Origin: Streptomyces sclerotialus
Lineage (GTDB): Bacteria; Actinomycetota; Actinomycetes; Streptomycetales; Streptomycetaceae
NCBI GenBank assembly: GCA_000719105.1
Contig: JODX01000015.1
Coordinates: forward strand, 1-64,000
DNA: 64,000 nt
Reading direction: 5' to 3'
Made by a program: the position numbers and the translations under genes. This document shows, one piece after another, positions 25,723-34,542 of the stretch. The notes beneath the pieces were generated by a model. That model did not search any database, was not told the origin of the DNA, and saw only the letters and a program-made list of their open reading frames with translations. Every line of letters starts with the position of its first letter. Positions within the stretch are counted from its first letter, which is position 1.

Positions 25723-27180
25723 GTGACGCAGAGTGGACAGGGCGGGGAGCCCTCGGCGCGGACCCCGCGCGAAGGCGTTGTGCTGCCTTCCGACGGCGGT
25801 GCGCCGCTCCTTCCCGGTGAGCAGGCGGCCCCGGCCGCCGGCGGGGCCTGGGACCAGTCCTGGGGACCGAACCCGTCGGCGGCCCCGGCGGCGCCTGCGG
25901 CCCAGCAGTGGGGCGGGCAGGGGTGGGATGCGTCACAGCCCCAGGGGCAGCCGCAGCCGGCCGCGACGGCGGGCCCGCTGCCGCCCGAGGGTGCCCACGC
26001 CCCGTCGTACGGAACCGAGCCCCCGTCGTACGGCGCGCAGGGGTACGGCGCGCCGGCGCAGCCCGGGCCGCCCGTCGCCGAGGCCGCGACCCAGTACATA
26101 CCCCCGGTCCCCGCCGGTCCCGTGGACGAGGCGGCGACCCAGTACCTCCCGCCCGTCCCCGGTGCCGCCGGGGACGCGGCCACGCAGTACATGTCCCCGG
26201 CCGGTCCGGGTGCCCTTCCGCCCGAGGTGTCCGGGCCGGGCGCCGCGGGGCCCGGGAGCCCGGACGCCCAGGCGACGCAGTACCTCCCGCCCGTCCCGCC
26301 GCAGCCGCAGCAGCCGGGTGCCGTGCCCCCGCAGCCGTACGGCGCCGGCGCGGCCGAGGAGCGGCGCACCCCGGACGTGTTCGACAACCTCTTCCGCAGC
26401 GAGCAGGGCGGCGCGGCGGCGGGTGCCACCCAGGAACTGCCGCGGCAGAGCCCCCAGGGCCAGTGGCAGGCGCAGGGGCAGGCCGCCGCCTCCCCGGTCG
26501 GGGGACGGGCCGCCGCCCGCCACGACACGGACCGCGGGCGCGGGCGCACCGGCTCCCGGGTGCCGATGCTCGCGGCCGTCGGTGTCGGTATCGCCGTGCT
26601 CGGGATCGGTGCGGGGGCCCTGCTCGCCGGTGGCGGCGGTGAGCAGGAGCAGGATCAGGACACCGACCGGACCGTGGCGGCCGTCGCGTCCGAGGCCGCC
26701 GCGTCGCCGTCGCCGAGCGTCGACCCGGCGAAGGAGCAGGCCGTCGCCCTCGACAAGCTGCTGGCGGACAGCGGTGCCAGCCGGGAGAGCGTGATCAGGT
26801 CGGTCGAGGCCGTCAAGGGGTGCGACAACCTTCAGCAGGCGGCCACCGACCTGCGCGAGGCCGCGCAGCAGCGCACCGGTCTCGTCACCCGTCTGTCGGA
26901 GCTCTCCGTCGACAAGCTGCCGGACCACGCGGCGCTGACCACCGCGCTCACCAACGCCTGGAAGGCCTCCGCGTCCGCCGACAACCACTACGCCGCCTGG
27001 GCCGACCAGGTCGCCGGCAAGAAGGGCTGCCACAAGGGCCAGGCCCGCACCACCAATCACACCCAGGCCGGCAACAACGCCAGCGGCACGGCCAGCGCCG
27101 AGAAGACCAAGGCCGCCAAGCTGTGGAACACCATCGCGTCCGCCTACGGGCTGACGCAGCGGCAGGCCTCGCAGCTCTGA
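25723..27180 (+). CDS. Proline-rich single-pass membrane protein with TQY repeats
   Basis: A 485-residue protein. The cytoplasmic N-terminal ~270 residues are low complexity (Pro, Gly, Ala, Gln). They contain four copies of an (A)ATQY.PPV-type motif: AATQYIPPV, AATQYLPPV, AATQYMSPA and ATQYLPPV. A single membrane helix (~285-310) is followed by an acidic EQEQDQD patch and an extracytoplasmic helical domain. That domain has two cysteines (KGCDN and KKGCHK) that could form a disulfide. GTG 25723 follows AGGAGGAG. The repeats could be kinase or protein-interaction sites. Function is unknown. Confidence 0.75.
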   Translation: MTQSGQGGEPSARTPREGVVLPSDGGAPLLPGEQAAPAAGGAWDQSWGPNPSAAPAAPAAQQWGGQGWDASQPQGQPQPAATAGPLPPEGAHAPSYGTEPPSYGAQGYGAPAQPGPPVAEAATQYIPPVPAGPVDEAATQYLPPVPGAAGDAATQYMSPAGPGALPPEVSGPGAAGPGSPDAQATQYLPPVPPQPQQPGAVPPQPYGAGAAEERRTPDVFDNLFRSEQGGAAAGATQELPRQSPQGQWQAQGQAAASPVGGRAAARHDTDRGRGRTGSRVPMLAAVGVGIAVLGIGAGALLAGGGGEQEQDQDTDRTVAAVASEAAASPSPSVDPAKEQAVALDKLLADSGASRESVIRSVEAVKGCDNLQQAATDLREAAQQRTGLVTRLSELSVDKLPDHAALTTALTNAWKASASADNHYAAWADQVAGKKGCHKGQARTTNHTQAGNNASGTASAEKTKAAKLWNTIASAYGLTQRQASQL

Positions 27181-27194
27181 CGCGGTGGGCGGCC

Positions 27195-27220
27195 CCCCGC
27201 CCCGGGGACCCGGGGCGGGG
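27195..27220. terminator. Bidirectional terminator hairpin
   Basis: CCCCGCCCCGGG and CCCGGGGCGGGG form a perfect 12-bp stem between two convergent genes. Confidence 0.7.
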
Positions 27221-27224
27221 ACTC

Positions 27225-28472
27225 CTACCGCGCGTTCTCCAGCGTTCTCAGCACGCTCACGAAACCCTTGCGCGCGGCCACCAGCCGGCCCTCCCGTACG
27301 ACCTGGAACGTGACGTCCGCGTTGACCAGGCGCGGGAAGTCACCGGCCGCGGTGAGGTCCTCGAAGCGCCAGCGGAGCGTCGGGGTGAGCCCTCCCGTGG
27401 TCACCTCCAGGCCGTCGTCGAGGGCCCGGCGGACGGCGCGCGCGGTGATGTCGCCGTCGCCCAGTTTCTCGACGATCTCCTTGAACGCGGTGTATGCCAC
27501 CCAGGTCGTCTGCACGCCCGGGTCCGCGGCGTCGATCCGGTTGTCGCCGAAAGCGTGCTCGCTGATCACGTCGTTCATGGTGTCCCAGCGCTCGTCCTTC
27601 TCCTCCGGGTACCAGCCGGTGGCGTACACGCCCTCGTACGGTGACGACGAGCCGCCGGTGGAGTCGATCAGCGACTGGTCGATGCTGCCGAGCACCGTCC
27701 CGATGTTCACCTCGGAGTAGTCCTCGCGGACGCGCCGGAGGTCGTCGACGAAGGTGTTGGTGCGGTCGGCGAGCGAGGGCACCACGCACCCCGTGCCCAC
27801 CGGGTCGGCGGTGGCCCGCTCCAGTGCCAGCCGGGTGTCGTTCGTGTACGAGGTGGCGTCCTCGGCGACCGGCTGGTCGGTGACGGCGGCGTGGCCCTCG
27901 GTCCGCAGCCCGGCGTCGAGCAGCGCCGGCATGGTGTCGCCGACGAGCGAGTCGGGGCGGACGTTGACGACGGTGCCGCAGATGTCGGCGAGCTGTTCGC
28001 CCAGGCCGGCCAGGAGCGCGAACTGGCCGCCGTTGACCGGGTAGGAGACCGGGCTCCGGAACTCGTCGTCGGTGACGCCGTAGCCGCCTATGTACGGGAT
28101 TCCCGCGGCCTCCAGCGGGGAGAGGAAGGAACGGCCGTGCCGGCTGTAGGAGCCGACGACGGCGACGGCGCCCTCCTCGACCGCGCGGCGGGCGCACTTC
28201 GCGGCGCCGACGGTGTCGTCGTTGTCGTTGCAGGTGAGGACGCGCAGCTCGCGGCCGTCGATGCCGCCCTGGGAGTTCACCCAGCGGGCGTAGGCCTGGG
28301 CCATGGCCGGCATACCGGGCTTGTTGGTGCCGGAGGTCTTGTCCGGCGCCCAGGTCATGACGGTGAGGGTGTCGTCCCCGGAACCCCCCGTGGTACCGGG
28401 GACGACACCGCATCCGACGGCGAGCGAGGCACAGGCCGCGAGCGCGCCCGCGGACAGCGCGGTGCTCCGCAC
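27225..28472 (-). CDS. Branched-chain-amino-acid-type ABC solute-binding lipoprotein
   Basis: A type 1 periplasmic-binding (LivK-like) fold protein of about 415 residues. GTG 28472 is chosen because it gives a normal lipoprotein signal, R.TALSAGALAACASLAVGC, with lipid attachment at the cysteine. A longer frame from ATG 28604 would place that signal 45 residues inside. Binding-fold segments include MAQAYARWVNSQGGIDGREL, a VAVVGSYS..G..F..PLEAAGIP loop, and EGVYATGWYP. No permease genes are adjacent, so it may be an orphan receptor or use a distant transporter. It is divergent from the next gene. Confidence 0.8.
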   Translation of the reverse strand: MRSTALSAGALAACASLAVGCGVVPGTTGGSGDDTLTVMTWAPDKTSGTNKPGMPAMAQAYARWVNSQGGIDGRELRVLTCNDNDDTVGAAKCARRAVEEGAVAVVGSYSRHGRSFLSPLEAAGIPYIGGYGVTDDEFRSPVSYPVNGGQFALLAGLGEQLADICGTVVNVRPDSLVGDTMPALLDAGLRTEGHAAVTDQPVAEDATSYTNDTRLALERATADPVGTGCVVPSLADRTNTFVDDLRRVREDYSEVNIGTVLGSIDQSLIDSTGGSSSPYEGVYATGWYPEEKDERWDTMNDVISEHAFGDNRIDAADPGVQTTWVAYTAFKEIVEKLGDGDITARAVRRALDDGLEVTTGGLTPTLRWRFEDLTAAGDFPRLVNADVTFQVVREGRLVAARKGFVSVLRTLENAR

Positions 28473-28721
28473 GCCGCCTTTCCGGTGGCTCCGTGCGCTG
28501 TCCCCGGCCGACCCGTTCGCGGTGCGCCGAGCGGAACGGGTGAGAACGGTGAGGAAGGTGCGCGTTACGGGGAGGGTGGTGCGTGTGCGTCGCCTGCCGG
28601 TCATGGAAGCGCACGATTCCGCCACATCGCCAACCGGGGCGTGACAAGCGGTCAACGCGGGGTGACGGAGAGGTGAATTACGGGGGGCGATGACCGCGCT
28701 TCTGGAAGGAACGTACGATCG

Positions 28722-29222
28722 ATGACCGTGCAAGGTGCGGTCAACTCTTCCCGTCGCGGGCGTCGCTCATCCACCATGGGCGGCATGCCACTGAACGACA
28801 TGCCGTGGTGGCGCTGGCGCAGCAATGTGCGCTCCGCGCTGCACATGCTCTCCGATCCGGTGTTCCAGCGGGACGTCTGGCTGGCCGGTGTGGACGGCTA
28901 CGGGGACGTCACCGATGCCGTCTACCGCCTGGTCGAGGACACCTGGCTGGACAACTGGTCCGCCGAGAAGTACGTGGGCTCGATCTTCCGCGACTCCCAG
29001 GAGGCGGCCCTCGTCGACACCGCCGTGCTGCGGGTGCTGCGGATCATGCACCAGGTCGGGCCGGACGCGCCGGTGTCCGCGTACCTCGAGCACCACGGGT
29101 GGCCGGAGGCGGTGCGGGCGGCCCGGGACGCGCACGTACGGATGGCGGCGAGCGACGGGGAGGACCCGGACACGCCACCGCGGACGCTCGAGGTGCTGCG
29201 GATCCTGACGCGGTCGGCATAG
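28722..29222 (+). CDS. SCO4402-family conserved protein
   Basis: A small soluble protein, 166 residues from ATG 28722; an internal ATG at 28776 (MGGMPLNDMPWW) also fits. The conserved core is WWRWRSNVRSALHMLSDP, followed by DVTDAVYRLVEDTWLDNW and a helical remainder. It resembles a Streptomyces-restricted family named after its S. coelicolor member, without a known function. There is no signal or membrane segment. Confidence 0.65.
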   Translation: MTVQGAVNSSRRGRRSSTMGGMPLNDMPWWRWRSNVRSALHMLSDPVFQRDVWLAGVDGYGDVTDAVYRLVEDTWLDNWSAEKYVGSIFRDSQEAALVDTAVLRVLRIMHQVGPDAPVSAYLEHHGWPEAVRAARDAHVRMAASDGEDPDTPPRTLEVLRILTRSA

Positions 29223-29348
29223 CGCCGGCGGCCGGGGCGGACGGCGGGGACACGGACGGGCGGCGCGCGGCCGGCGCACGGGCGGCGGTCCGGGTCCGGG
29301 AAGCGGACGCCCGCCCCCCGGGGCCTCGCATATGGGAACCTGTCCTGC

Positions 29349-30230
29349 ATGAACGAGCAGCCCACCCGAGCCGCGGCCCTTGCCGACCAGTACGTCCTCA
29401 CCCTCTCCTGCCCGGACAAGCAGGGCATCGTGCACGCCGTGTCGAGCTACCTCTTCATGACCGGCTGCAACATCGAGGACAGCCAGCAGTTCGGCGACCG
29501 CGACACGGGTCTGTTCTTCATGCGGGTGCACTTCTCGGCCGAGTCCCCGGTGACCGTGGACAAGCTGCGGGCGAGCTTCGCGGCGATCGGTGACTCCTTC
29601 CAGATGGAGTGGCAGATCCACCGGGCCGAGGAGCGGATGCGGGTCGTCCTCATGGTCAGCAAGTTCGGGCACTGCCTGAACGACCTGCTGTTCCGGGCGC
29701 GGATCGGCGCGCTGCCGGTGGAGATCGCCGCCGTGGTGTCCAACCACACCGACTTCGCCGAACTCGTGGCGTCGTACGACATCCCCTTCCACCACATCCC
29801 GGTGACGAAGGACACGAAGCAGCAGGCCGAGGCGCAGCTCCTGGAGATCGTGCGGGGCGAGAACGTCGAGCTCGTCGTCCTCGCCCGCTACATGCAGGTC
29901 CTCTCCGACGACCTGTGCAAGCAGCTCAGCGGCCGGATCATCAACATCCACCACTCCTTCCTGCCGAGCTTCAAGGGTGCCAAGCCGTACCACCAGGCCC
30001 ACGCGCGCGGGGTGAAGCTGATCGGCGCCACCGCGCACTACGTCACCGCCGACCTCGACGAGGGCCCGATCATCGAGCAGGAGGTCGAGCGCGTCGGCCA
30101 CGACGTGACCCCCGACCAGCTGGTCGCCATCGGCCGGGACGTGGAGTGCCAGGCGCTCGCGCGCGCGGTGAAGTGGCACGCGGAGCGCCGGATCCTGCTG
30201 AACGGGCGTCGTACGGTGGTGTTCGCGTAG
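29349..30230 (+). CDS. purU: Formyltetrahydrofolate deformylase
   Basis: A 293-residue enzyme that hydrolyses 10-formyl-THF to THF and formate, balancing one-carbon pools. The N-terminal ACT domain (~13-90) starts YVLTLSCPDKQGIVHAVS. The C-terminal formyl-transferase domain holds the catalytic Asn-His-Asp set in NIHHSFLPSFKGAKPYHQA and TADLDEGPII. Length and motifs are normal for PurU. It stands alone between a 126-base gap and a convergent gene. Confidence 0.95.
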   Translation: MNEQPTRAAALADQYVLTLSCPDKQGIVHAVSSYLFMTGCNIEDSQQFGDRDTGLFFMRVHFSAESPVTVDKLRASFAAIGDSFQMEWQIHRAEERMRVVLMVSKFGHCLNDLLFRARIGALPVEIAAVVSNHTDFAELVASYDIPFHHIPVTKDTKQQAEAQLLEIVRGENVELVVLARYMQVLSDDLCKQLSGRIINIHHSFLPSFKGAKPYHQAHARGVKLIGATAHYVTADLDEGPIIEQEVERVGHDVTPDQLVAIGRDVECQALARAVKWHAERRILLNGRRTVVFA

Positions 30231-30258
30231 CCGTCCGGGTCCCCCGGTACGAGGTTCC

Positions 30259-31494
30259 CTACATCCGGCTCAGCGAGGCGACCGCGAACAGCACGTCCCG
30301 GATGGCCTCCCGGTCCCCGTCCTGACCGGCCGCCGCGTCTCCCGGGCACACGTGCCCCGCGGCCAGGCGGCAGAACTCCACCCCGTCCAGCGCCACATGG
30401 GCCACCTCGTTCGCGCGGGACGCCACGGCGGCCGGGGAGTCCAGCGGGACCAGCCACTCGCCCCCGCCGAGGCCCTCTATCTCCAGACGCAGGCTGCGGC
30501 CGGGCGCGCCCGCAGCCACGAGGTGGCGGGCCTCGCGCGGAGGCGTGGCGAGACCGGCCCGGCGCCGTGCGGCCAGGGAGGCGGGCAGCAGCCGGGCCGC
30601 CAGGTCGATCATCCGGTGCAGATGGCGCGGGGCGGGCGGCCCGTAGGGGTAGTCCACGGCCTCGGCGATGTCCTCCGCGTGGATCCAGCACTCGAACGCC
30701 CGGTCCACCATCGCGTCCCGCAACGGCAGTTCGAAATCGCCGTACGGCACGGCGAGTCTGCCGGAGCCGCCGCCCGCGAAGGACACCGTACGGACCAGGC
30801 CGTGGCTCTGGTCGCGCCACGGCTCGCGCACCTGGCGCGTCAGCGGATGGCGGGTGGCTCCCCAGTAGGCCTCGGTGCGGGCCTGTGGGGTGGGGGCCTC
30901 GGCCGGTACGGGGAGCGGCTCGTCGAGGCCGAGCGAGACCGCGACCAGCGCGTCCACGGCCAGCAGATGGGCGATGACCCCGGCGACGGTCGACCGGCGG
31001 CTCGCCGGGCCCTCGCCCGCGAACCACCGCAGCCGTACGGGCGTGTGCCAGTCGGCGTCCCCGATGTCCTGCAGCAGCGCGTCCAGCCGGGCCACCTCCG
31101 CGTCGTACGGCGCGGCCCACTCCGGTACGGGGATCCGGGGCGGCCGGCGGTCGAGGCAGCCCTCCAGCACGCGGGTGCGCAGCCCCGGATCGAGGTCGAG
31201 GCTCTCCGCCGGGTGCAGCAGCCCCACGGCCTCCCTCAACCGCAGGGCCTCCTCGGCACAGGACCCGCACGAGCCGAGGTGCTCCTCCACGGCCATCGCC
31301 TCCTCCGGCGCGCAGGCGGCCAGCGCCCAGGCCCCGAGCAGCGACTTCAGCACCCGGTGCGGCAGCACCGGCGGTGCGGGCGCCGGCTCGGGCAACGGCG
31401 TCCCGGTGTCCTCGACGGACGAGCGCGGCAGCGGTATGCGGGGCGACCGGGGCTCCTCACGTCCGTCGGCGGACCGGTCCGCGTCCCCGCTCAC
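30259..31494 (-). CDS. Anti-sigma factor: zinc finger fused to mycothiol-isomerase (MDMPI) fold
   Basis: A 411-residue protein translated with the sigma factor (GTGA overlap, 31491-31494). After a disordered 50-residue leader, a ZAS-type zinc site reads H-x3-C-x2-C (HLGSCGSC, ~72-79), the hallmark of redox-sensitive anti-sigma factors. The rest (~130-405) is a DinB/MDMPI-like domain with AGVIAHLLAVDAL and FECWIHAEDIAEAVDYP, which hold its likely metal-binding His residues. Fusion of a thiol-redox finger to a mycothiol-dependent fold suggests it senses mycothiol state or a conjugate. There is no membrane helix, so it acts in the cytoplasm. Confidence 0.85.
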   Translation of the reverse strand: MSGDADRSADGREEPRSPRIPLPRSSVEDTGTPLPEPAPAPPVLPHRVLKSLLGAWALAACAPEEAMAVEEHLGSCGSCAEEALRLREAVGLLHPAESLDLDPGLRTRVLEGCLDRRPPRIPVPEWAAPYDAEVARLDALLQDIGDADWHTPVRLRWFAGEGPASRRSTVAGVIAHLLAVDALVAVSLGLDEPLPVPAEAPTPQARTEAYWGATRHPLTRQVREPWRDQSHGLVRTVSFAGGGSGRLAVPYGDFELPLRDAMVDRAFECWIHAEDIAEAVDYPYGPPAPRHLHRMIDLAARLLPASLAARRRAGLATPPREARHLVAAGAPGRSLRLEIEGLGGGEWLVPLDSPAAVASRANEVAHVALDGVEFCRLAAGHVCPGDAAAGQDGDREAIRDVLFAVASLSRM

Positions 31495-32072
31495 ACCGCA
31501 CCCCCGTACCCGGGCGGTCCCCCGGAGGGGCCCGTGTCGTGGGCGGTGGCCAGGAGCTGGAGGCCCAGGCGGAGGCGGCGGCGGGCCTCGTCCTCGGTGA
31601 TGCCGAGGTCGGCGGCGGTCTGGCGGTAGTCGCGGCGCTGGAAGTAGGCGCGCTCCAGGGCTGCGCGCAGCGGCGTGGGCATGGAGGTGACGATGTAGTC
31701 CGCGCGGGCGGCCACCGAGGCGCGGCGGACCTTGCGCTCCAGTTCCTCCGTGGCGTTCTCGTCGCCGTGGACGAGCGAGGCGATCTCGTTGGCGCGCAGG
31801 CGCCGTACGGCGAGACGGTGGGCGAGCGCGGCCACCCAGGAGCGCAGCGGGCCCTGCTTGGGGTCGTACGACTCCGGGTTCTCCCAGACATGGACGAACA
31901 CTTCGCGCGTGATGCCGTCGGCTGCCCGTTCGTCTCCGAGCACACGATGGGCGAGACCGTGCACGAGCGAAGCGAACCGGTCGTAGAGCTCGCCCAGCGC
32001 CGCCGCCTCCCCGCGCGCCAGCCGCTGCTGCATCTTGCGGTCCCAGCGGGGCGGTGCGTCCTTCGTCGCCAT
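31491..32072 (-). CDS. ECF-like RNA polymerase sigma factor
   Basis: A 193-residue sigma factor. Region 2 (~20-90) reads ALGELYDRFASLVHGLAHRVLGDERAA, then EVFVHVWENP and LRSWVAALAHRLAVRRLR. Region 4 (~130-180) has an HTH, YRQTAADLGITEDEARRRLRLGL. ATG 32072 is chosen for its GAGGGGG site; ATG 32084 is an alternative. Its anti-sigma factor is co-translated, so release by the downstream zinc-finger protein is the likely control. The target promoter is unknown. Confidence 0.88.
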   Translation of the reverse strand: MATKDAPPRWDRKMQQRLARGEAAALGELYDRFASLVHGLAHRVLGDERAADGITREVFVHVWENPESYDPKQGPLRSWVAALAHRLAVRRLRANEIASLVHGDENATEELERKVRRASVAARADYIVTSMPTPLRAALERAYFQRRDYRQTAADLGITEDEARRRLRLGLQLLATAHDTGPSGGPPGYGGAV

Positions 32073-32476
32073 CTGCCCCCTCATTCCTGCCCGTGCCTGC
32101 GCCGTTCGTCGTTCGGCGTGGTGTCCGCCGCCCCCTTGAATGTAGTCGGCACGTCCCCTGGCGCACGCCCCTTTGTGGCAATGTGCGCCTCCGAGACGGA
32201 CGGAGGTGGTATGGACCGGACATCGGTTCTCTTTGACCCTCTTCATGTATGAGAGGGCGCTTACCCTGCACAGAACCGACCAAGCGTGACCGCATTGGAG
32301 CGGATAAGACTGTTCGAGCCTGAAATGGCTAGACTTGGCCCGCACTTTCGGCCAGTGGTCGGTGTTTCATGGGAATCACGGTGGGGCAGCCGCGCAGGGA
32401 AAGCGAAAGGGCGGCTTCCGTTTTCTGGTTCCGCTTCCGGGAGCTCCGGCGACTGGCGACTTGAGAGGCGTGGCGG
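32073..32476. promoter_or_regulatory. Sigma factor / STAS divergent region
   Basis: A 404-base gap. It contains the imperfect palindrome CCCTCTTCATGTATGAGAGGG (about 32238-32258; arms with one bulge). It also holds a copy of the GTTT..ATGGGAATCACG motif (32364-32385) shared with the region before the HATPase gene. A 31-codon frame from ATG 32369 (MGITVGQP...) ends just before the STAS start; coding status is doubtful. Confidence 0.45.
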
Positions 32477-32905
32477 GTGACGCTCAAGGTGACCGACGGG
32501 CAGCGCGGGAAGTGGGCCGTGCTGCATGTGTCGGGCGAGATGGATCTGGTCACGTCCCCGGTGCTGCGCCGGCGCGTGCACGACGCCGTGGCCGACGGCC
32601 GCCGGGACCTGGTGCTCGATCTGTCCGGAGTCGTCTTCTGCGACTCCAGCGGCGTCGGCGTCCTCGTCGCCACCCGCCGCCTCATACGCTCCTGCCAGGG
32701 CAGGCTGCGTCTGATCCTCCCGGCCGGGAGAAGTCCCGTCGGGGCCTCCGGGACGGCCGCCACCGGGCGGGAGCAGGGCGCGCACGTCAACCGCGTGCTC
32801 GACGCCCTCGGCGTCCGCCGTCTCTTCGACGTGCACCCGGACGTGGCCTCGGCCGTCGCCGCCGTGCCGGACGACGAGGAGGAGGCCGGCCCGCTCTCGG
32901 CGTGA
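32477..32905 (+). CDS. STAS-domain anti-sigma factor antagonist
   Basis: A 142-residue SpoIIAA/RsbV-like protein. The STAS fold is evident: WAVLHVSGEMDLVTSPVLRRRV, LVLDLSGVVFCDSSGVGVLV, then a C-terminal helix and acidic tail. The serine in DSSGVG is the usual site that HATPase kinases phosphorylate to switch partner binding. A glycine/alanine-rich insertion (~85-100) is longer than in SpoIIAA. The HATPase at 34060-34542 is a plausible partner. Confidence 0.9.
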   Translation: MTLKVTDGQRGKWAVLHVSGEMDLVTSPVLRRRVHDAVADGRRDLVLDLSGVVFCDSSGVGVLVATRRLIRSCQGRLRLILPAGRSPVGASGTAATGREQGAHVNRVLDALGVRRLFDVHPDVASAVAAVPDDEEEAGPLSA

Positions 32906-33054
32906 CGCGGGCGTGCCCGATCCCCGATCCGGAGTTGTTCCGGTATTCCTCCGGTCTTGGCACAAGCGTCGTTTCCCGCTCCGGCACGACTGCCGGCGTC
33001 GTACGCTCCGTGCGAGACACCCCTTGTGACGACGTAAGGCGGGCCCGAGAAGAC

Positions 33055-33567
33055 ATGGTCAGCACCGAGTACGAACGCAGGATCGCCGCCCGGTTCGCCA
33101 CCTTCGACCAGGACGGCAACGGCTGGATCGACCGGGAGGACTTCAGCGCGGCGGCCAAGGCCGTCCTCGCCGAGTTCGCCACCCCGCCCCGCTCCGACAA
33201 GGGCCAGGCCCTGTACGTCGGCGCCGAGGCCTTCTGGCAGGGCATGGCCGGCATAGCGGACCGGGACGGCGACCAGCGGATCACCCGCGACGAGTTCGTG
33301 AACGGCGCGGTCAAGCGGCTGCGCGACAATCCCGACCGGTTCGCCGAGATCGCCCGGCCCTTCCTGCACGCGGCCCTCGCCGTCGCGGACACCGACGACG
33401 ACGGCTCGGCCACGGTCGAGGACACCGTCCGGGTCCTCAGAGCCCTCGGTGTGCCCGAGGACATCGCCGCCACCGCCGCAGCGGGCCTCGACGCCGACGC
33501 CGACGGCAGGGTGGAGGAGACGGAGGCCGTGACGGCGTTCGCGCGCTACTTCACGGTGCCGGAGTAG
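33055..33567 (+). CDS. Four-EF-hand calcium-binding protein
   Basis: A 170-residue calerythrin-like protein with four EF-hand loops: DQDGNGWIDREDF (~18), DRDGDQRITRDEF (~67), DTDDDGSATVEDT (~115) and DADADGRVEETEA (~147). Loops 1 and 2 fit the consensus well, including the central glycine or its neighbour and a position-12 acid. Loops 3 and 4 have Asp/Thr or Glu substitutions and may bind weakly. It is cytoplasmic. The ATG 33055 start is the only plausible one. It is probably a Ca2+ buffer or sensor; its partner is unknown. Confidence 0.92.
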   Translation: MVSTEYERRIAARFATFDQDGNGWIDREDFSAAAKAVLAEFATPPRSDKGQALYVGAEAFWQGMAGIADRDGDQRITRDEFVNGAVKRLRDNPDRFAEIARPFLHAALAVADTDDDGSATVEDTVRVLRALGVPEDIAATAAAGLDADADGRVEETEAVTAFARYFTVPE

Positions 33568-34059
33568 TCCCGACACGCCGGTCCCCGGCGATTCCCGTGG
33601 GGCCGGTGTCGCGGATCGTGGCATATCGCAATCACCGAGCGTCGATATCGGGATGTGCCCCGAGCGCGACTTGTCACAGCCCGAAGTCGGAGCCGCCCTC
33701 CGGTACCTTGTGTGAGATGCGAGTGGTTCCGAGGCCGAGCCGGCCCGGTGCCGTCCCCGAGGCGGCTCCGGATTCCGTCGACGCGCACTGCTCGCCGAGG
33801 TGGGCGCGGGATTGCTGCCGCCTGTTCGACTCGTCTCCGCGAGCGTCGCACAGTATGCCGCAGACGTACTCCTTCGCGCTGGAATATGCCCGAAGCGCTT
33901 GTTGGCGTGACTCTGCGTCAACCATGCTGGGGTTTATGGGAATCACGCTGGGTGATCCCGGTTCGGGCCATGGAAACGATGGCCGATCAGAAGATGACCA
34001 CGATCGTGGCCTTGTCTAGGCGCGAGGCGATGTGTCCGCCGGTTCGGATGGTGTGAGCG
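33568..34059. other. 492-base gap before HATPase gene
   Basis: No credible gene is seen; the open frames have poor codon bias and no ribosome sites. At 33934-33954 lies the second copy of the GTTT..ATGGGAATCACG..TGGG motif. It reads GTTT-N14-GGGTGA, which resembles the stress-sigma (SigB/SigH-type) promoter plan GNNT-N14-16-GGGTAY with a mismatch. It is followed by a 27-codon frame starting MGITLGDP. Confidence 0.4.
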
Positions 34060-34542
34060 GTGCAGGTGCTTCAAGTGCAGCTGGAGATCCGGCCCGACCC
34101 CGCGGAAGTGGGGCGCGCCCGTAAGTGGGCCCGTTCTCGGCTGGCCGGCTCCGGTATAGGAGCCGATGAGCCGTTGGCCGAGACACTGATCCTGCTCGTC
34201 TCCGAACTGGTCACCAACGCCGTGGTGCACACCGGCTGTCCGGCGGTGCTCCGGCTGCAGCTGGAGGAGCCGCCCGGCGCCGCGGCGGGCACCGTCCGTC
34301 TGGAAGTGGCCGACGCCTGCGCCCGGCCCCCGGTGCCGCGGTGCGCGGAGGGTGACGACACCAACGGGCGCGGGCTGTCCCTCGTCGCGGGGCTCGCCGA
34401 CCGCTGGGGATGGAACGCCGAGGGCGTCGGCAAGCGCATCTGGTGCGAACTGGACCGGTGCTCACCCGCTGGGGAGCACGCCACCACCGCGCCCGTCGCC
34501 GCCCCGGTCGCGTACCAGGGGCTGGCCTACGAAGCCGTGTAG
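34060..34542 (+). CDS. HATPase-domain anti-sigma/regulatory kinase (RsbW-like)
   Basis: A 160-residue protein with a GHKL ATPase fold. The N-box is LILLVSELVTNAVVHTG, followed by LEVADACARPP and the G-box NGRGLSLVAGLADRWGW. Such stand-alone HATPases act as anti-sigma factors or phosphorylate STAS antagonists. The STAS gene 1.2 kb upstream on the same strand is an obvious candidate partner. GTG 34060 is the start used. Confidence 0.85.
   Translation: MQVLQVQLEIRPDPAEVGRARKWARSRLAGSGIGADEPLAETLILLVSELVTNAVVHTGCPAVLRLQLEEPPGAAAGTVRLEVADACARPPVPRCAEGDDTNGRGLSLVAGLADRWGWNAEGVGKRIWCELDRCSPAGEHATTAPVAAPVAYQGLAYEAV

Noticed and set aside
33597..34056. Small plus-strand genes before the HATPase
   Set aside because: Overlapping frames of 130-140 codons have poor third-position bias, no ribosome sites and no family resemblance.
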